A stretch of DNA of 64,000 nt from Cherax quadricarinatus. Its lineage: Eukaryota; Arthropoda; Malacostraca; Decapoda; Parastacidae. Position 1 is the stretch's first letter, and each line of letters starts with the position of its first letter. Below the pieces are notes generated by a model. The model worked only from the letters and a program-made list of their open reading frames with translations, searched no databases and was not told the origin of the DNA. The stretch spans positions 186,001-250,000 of the forward strand of contig NW_027195227.1 in NCBI RefSeq assembly GCF_038502225.1, given 5' to 3'. The translations under genes and the position numbers were made by a program. Below, in pieces: positions 62,131-64,000 of this stretch.

Positions 62131-64000
62131 TTCAAGCACTAAAAAAAATATTTGAAATATTCAAAATTACTATTCATTTTTACCGTATTTTATTGTGATT
62201 TTTTAAAAATGTGTAATATATGTGTTCAAGTTGAAAAATCATCGAAATTCATATTTTCTAGCATATTTCGACGATTCAGGGCTTTCCATAGATTTCTTTA
62301 AGAACTTTCATTTTTTTTCTTTTTTTTTCTTAAAGTATGCTTCTACAAAGTACTTCAGAAAAATCTCATAATTCAGCTTTCTTTAAGCATAAAATTTAGT
62401 TGCAGAAGAAATTTATGTATTTTAACTGAAAAAAAATGTAGTTTGTCAAAAAAGCATTCAAATCGTCGAAATATACGAAGAAATATAATATATACATTTT
62501 CTGAGTTTTTTAATGTTTCAAGTATTTTTAAAAAAAAAACATATATGAAATAATAAAAATTTATATTGATTTTTGTCGATTTTCATTGGGATCTTTAAAA
62601 ACTGTGAATAGTATATGTTAAAGTTGAAAAATCAATGAAAATCAATTTTTTTGCCATATTTCGATGCTTCAAGGTTTTTTGTTGCATTTCTGGAAAAGCT
62701 TCTACTTGTCGAGCTAAAACGTATTTTCAAAGTAGTTCATAAAAATATGATAATTTAGCTTACTTTAAGCATAAAATTCAATTGCAGCAGTAATTCTGAT
62801 TTAAAAGTGTGAAAATCTATGAGTTTTAGCTAAAATATGAGGTTTGTCAGAAAACCGTACAGAATGCTCTAAATCGTCGAAATATGCAATAAAATATCAT
62901 TCTAGCACAGTTTTCTATGTTTTTTAATATTTCAAGTATTTTTGAAAAGTATATTTGAAATATTCAAAATTAATATTTATTTTTACCGATTTCTATTGCA
63001 ATTTTTTAAAAATGTGTAAAATATGTGTTTAAGTTGAAAAATCATCGAAAATAATATTTTCTTACATATTTCGACGATTCACGGCGTTCCATAGATTTCT
63101 TGAAGAACTTCGTCTTTTTTTTTAAAGTATACTTTGACAAAATACTTCAGAAAAATATCATAATTCAGTTTACTTTAAGCATAAAATTTAGTAGCAGAAG
63201 AATTTCTGTTTAAAAGTCGGAAATTTACATATTTTCACTTAAAAAATGTAGTTTGTCAAAAAAGCATTCAAAACGCTCTGAATCGTCGAAATGTGCAATG
63301 AAATATCATTTTACCACATTTTCTGAGTTTTTTAATGTTTCAGTTATTTTTATAAAAATATACAAAATATTCAAAATTATTATTTATTTTTACTGATTTT
63401 TATTGGGATTTTCTAAAAATGTGTAAAATTTATGTTAAAGTTGAAAAATAATCGAAAATCATATTTTTTGGCATATTTTGACAATTTTCTACTTTTCAAA
63501 GATTTCTTGAAGAACTTCAATTTTCTTTACGTAAAATATGCTTTGACAAAGTACTTCAGAAAAATCACGTAATTTTGCTTACTTTTAACGTTAAATTTAG
63601 TTGCAAAAGAATTTTTGTTTAAATGTGAGAAATTTATGTATTTCATCTAAAAAAACAGTTTGTCAAAAAAAAAAAACATTCAAAACGCTCTAAATCGTCG
63701 AAATATGCAATAAAATAAAATTTTAGAGCATTTTTCTAATTTTAAGAACTTTCATTTTTTTTTCACTTAAAGTATGCTTCTACGAAGTACTTCAGAAAAA
63801 TCTCATAATTCAGCTTACTTTAAGCATAAAATTTAGTTGCAGAAGAAATTCATGTAATTTAACTAAAAAAATGTAGTTTGTCAAAAAAGCATTCAAATCG
63901 TAAATATACAAAGAAATACCATATTCATTTACATTTTCTCAGTTTTTTAATGTTTCAAGTATTTTTAAAAAAATATATGAAATATTCAAAATTAATATTA

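Larger units (their letters stand above)
26956..64000. repeat. AT-rich satellite array, about 400-bp monomer, about 37 kb, open at window end
   Basis: The landmark ATCGTCGAAATATGCAATAA recurs about every 400 bp (near 27291, 27702, 28099, 28905, 29653, 30058, 30466 and onward), giving roughly 90 diverged monomers. Each usually also carries the inverted landmark GCATATTTCGACGATT about 170-190 bp away, then TTTCTTGAAGAACTTC, CTTTGACAAAGTACTTCAG, TTTAGCTTACTTTAAGCATA and AATTGCAG blocks. Homopolymer A/T runs vary in length. Short open frames are Phe/Lys/Ile-rich and recur only because the DNA recurs. There is no coding evidence. The array may be pericentromeric or centromeric; this is inference. 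Confidence 0.95.

Noticed and set aside
26956..64000. CRISPR-like regularly spaced repeats
   Set aside because: Spacing of about 400 bp, similar rather than unique intervening sequence, and the eukaryotic context make this a satellite.

Overview
This is eukaryotic, almost entirely repetitive DNA. I see no host gene, no bacterial-type operon, no tRNA or rRNA gene I would call, and no CRISPR array. The reverse-transcriptase (RT) fragments resemble those common in decapod crustacean genomes. Together with abundant (TA)n, long palindromes and huge satellite arrays, this suggests an arthropod, most likely a decapod. That assignment is inference.

Layout. (1) 1-6315: dead retroelement pieces. A Jockey/CR1-type RT ORF with two in-frame stops (1-2022) is followed in the same frame by a fragment carrying a restriction-like-endonuclease-type domain (2041-2808) and a poly(A) signal. 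Next come four (TA)n arrays alternating with hairpins, including a 144-bp-arm inverted repeat; much of 3189-3970 reads as one nested palindrome. An internally deleted minus-strand RT fragment (4223-4939) and a small plus-strand RT remnant (5927-6155) follow. (2) 6316-13677: a complete, young LTR retrotransposon on the minus strand. It has 1081-bp LTRs about 1% diverged, a GTGAA target-site duplication, a primer binding site, a purine tract and one uninterrupted 1512-codon gag-pol ORF. Integrase lies upstream of RT and the capsid looks SCAN-like, which points to the Gmr1-like branch of Ty3/Gypsy. Two catalytic positions are non-canonical (RT YFDN, RNase H E for D). (3) 13678-14932: unassigned spacer with a possible hAT-like terminus and short direct repeats. 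(4) 14933-26955: about 12 kb of a 23-bp minisatellite with internal long-range duplications. (5) 26956-64000: about 37 kb of AT-rich satellite with a roughly 400-bp monomer. It abuts the minisatellite with no spacer and continues past the window end. Each monomer carries a conserved CpG-containing 16-mer and its inverted copy, and there are multi-kilobase higher-order repeats (about 1.6, 3.2, 5.2, 6.4 and 9.06 kb).

How it fits together. The only intact coding unit is the LTR element: Gag forms the particle, protease matures the polyprotein, and integrase and RT/RNase H carry out insertion and replication. Everything else is remnant or tandem repeat. The junction of two unrelated satellites and the palindrome-derived monomer are the most unusual structures here. 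A centromeric or pericentromeric heterochromatin setting is plausible but cannot be shown from sequence alone.
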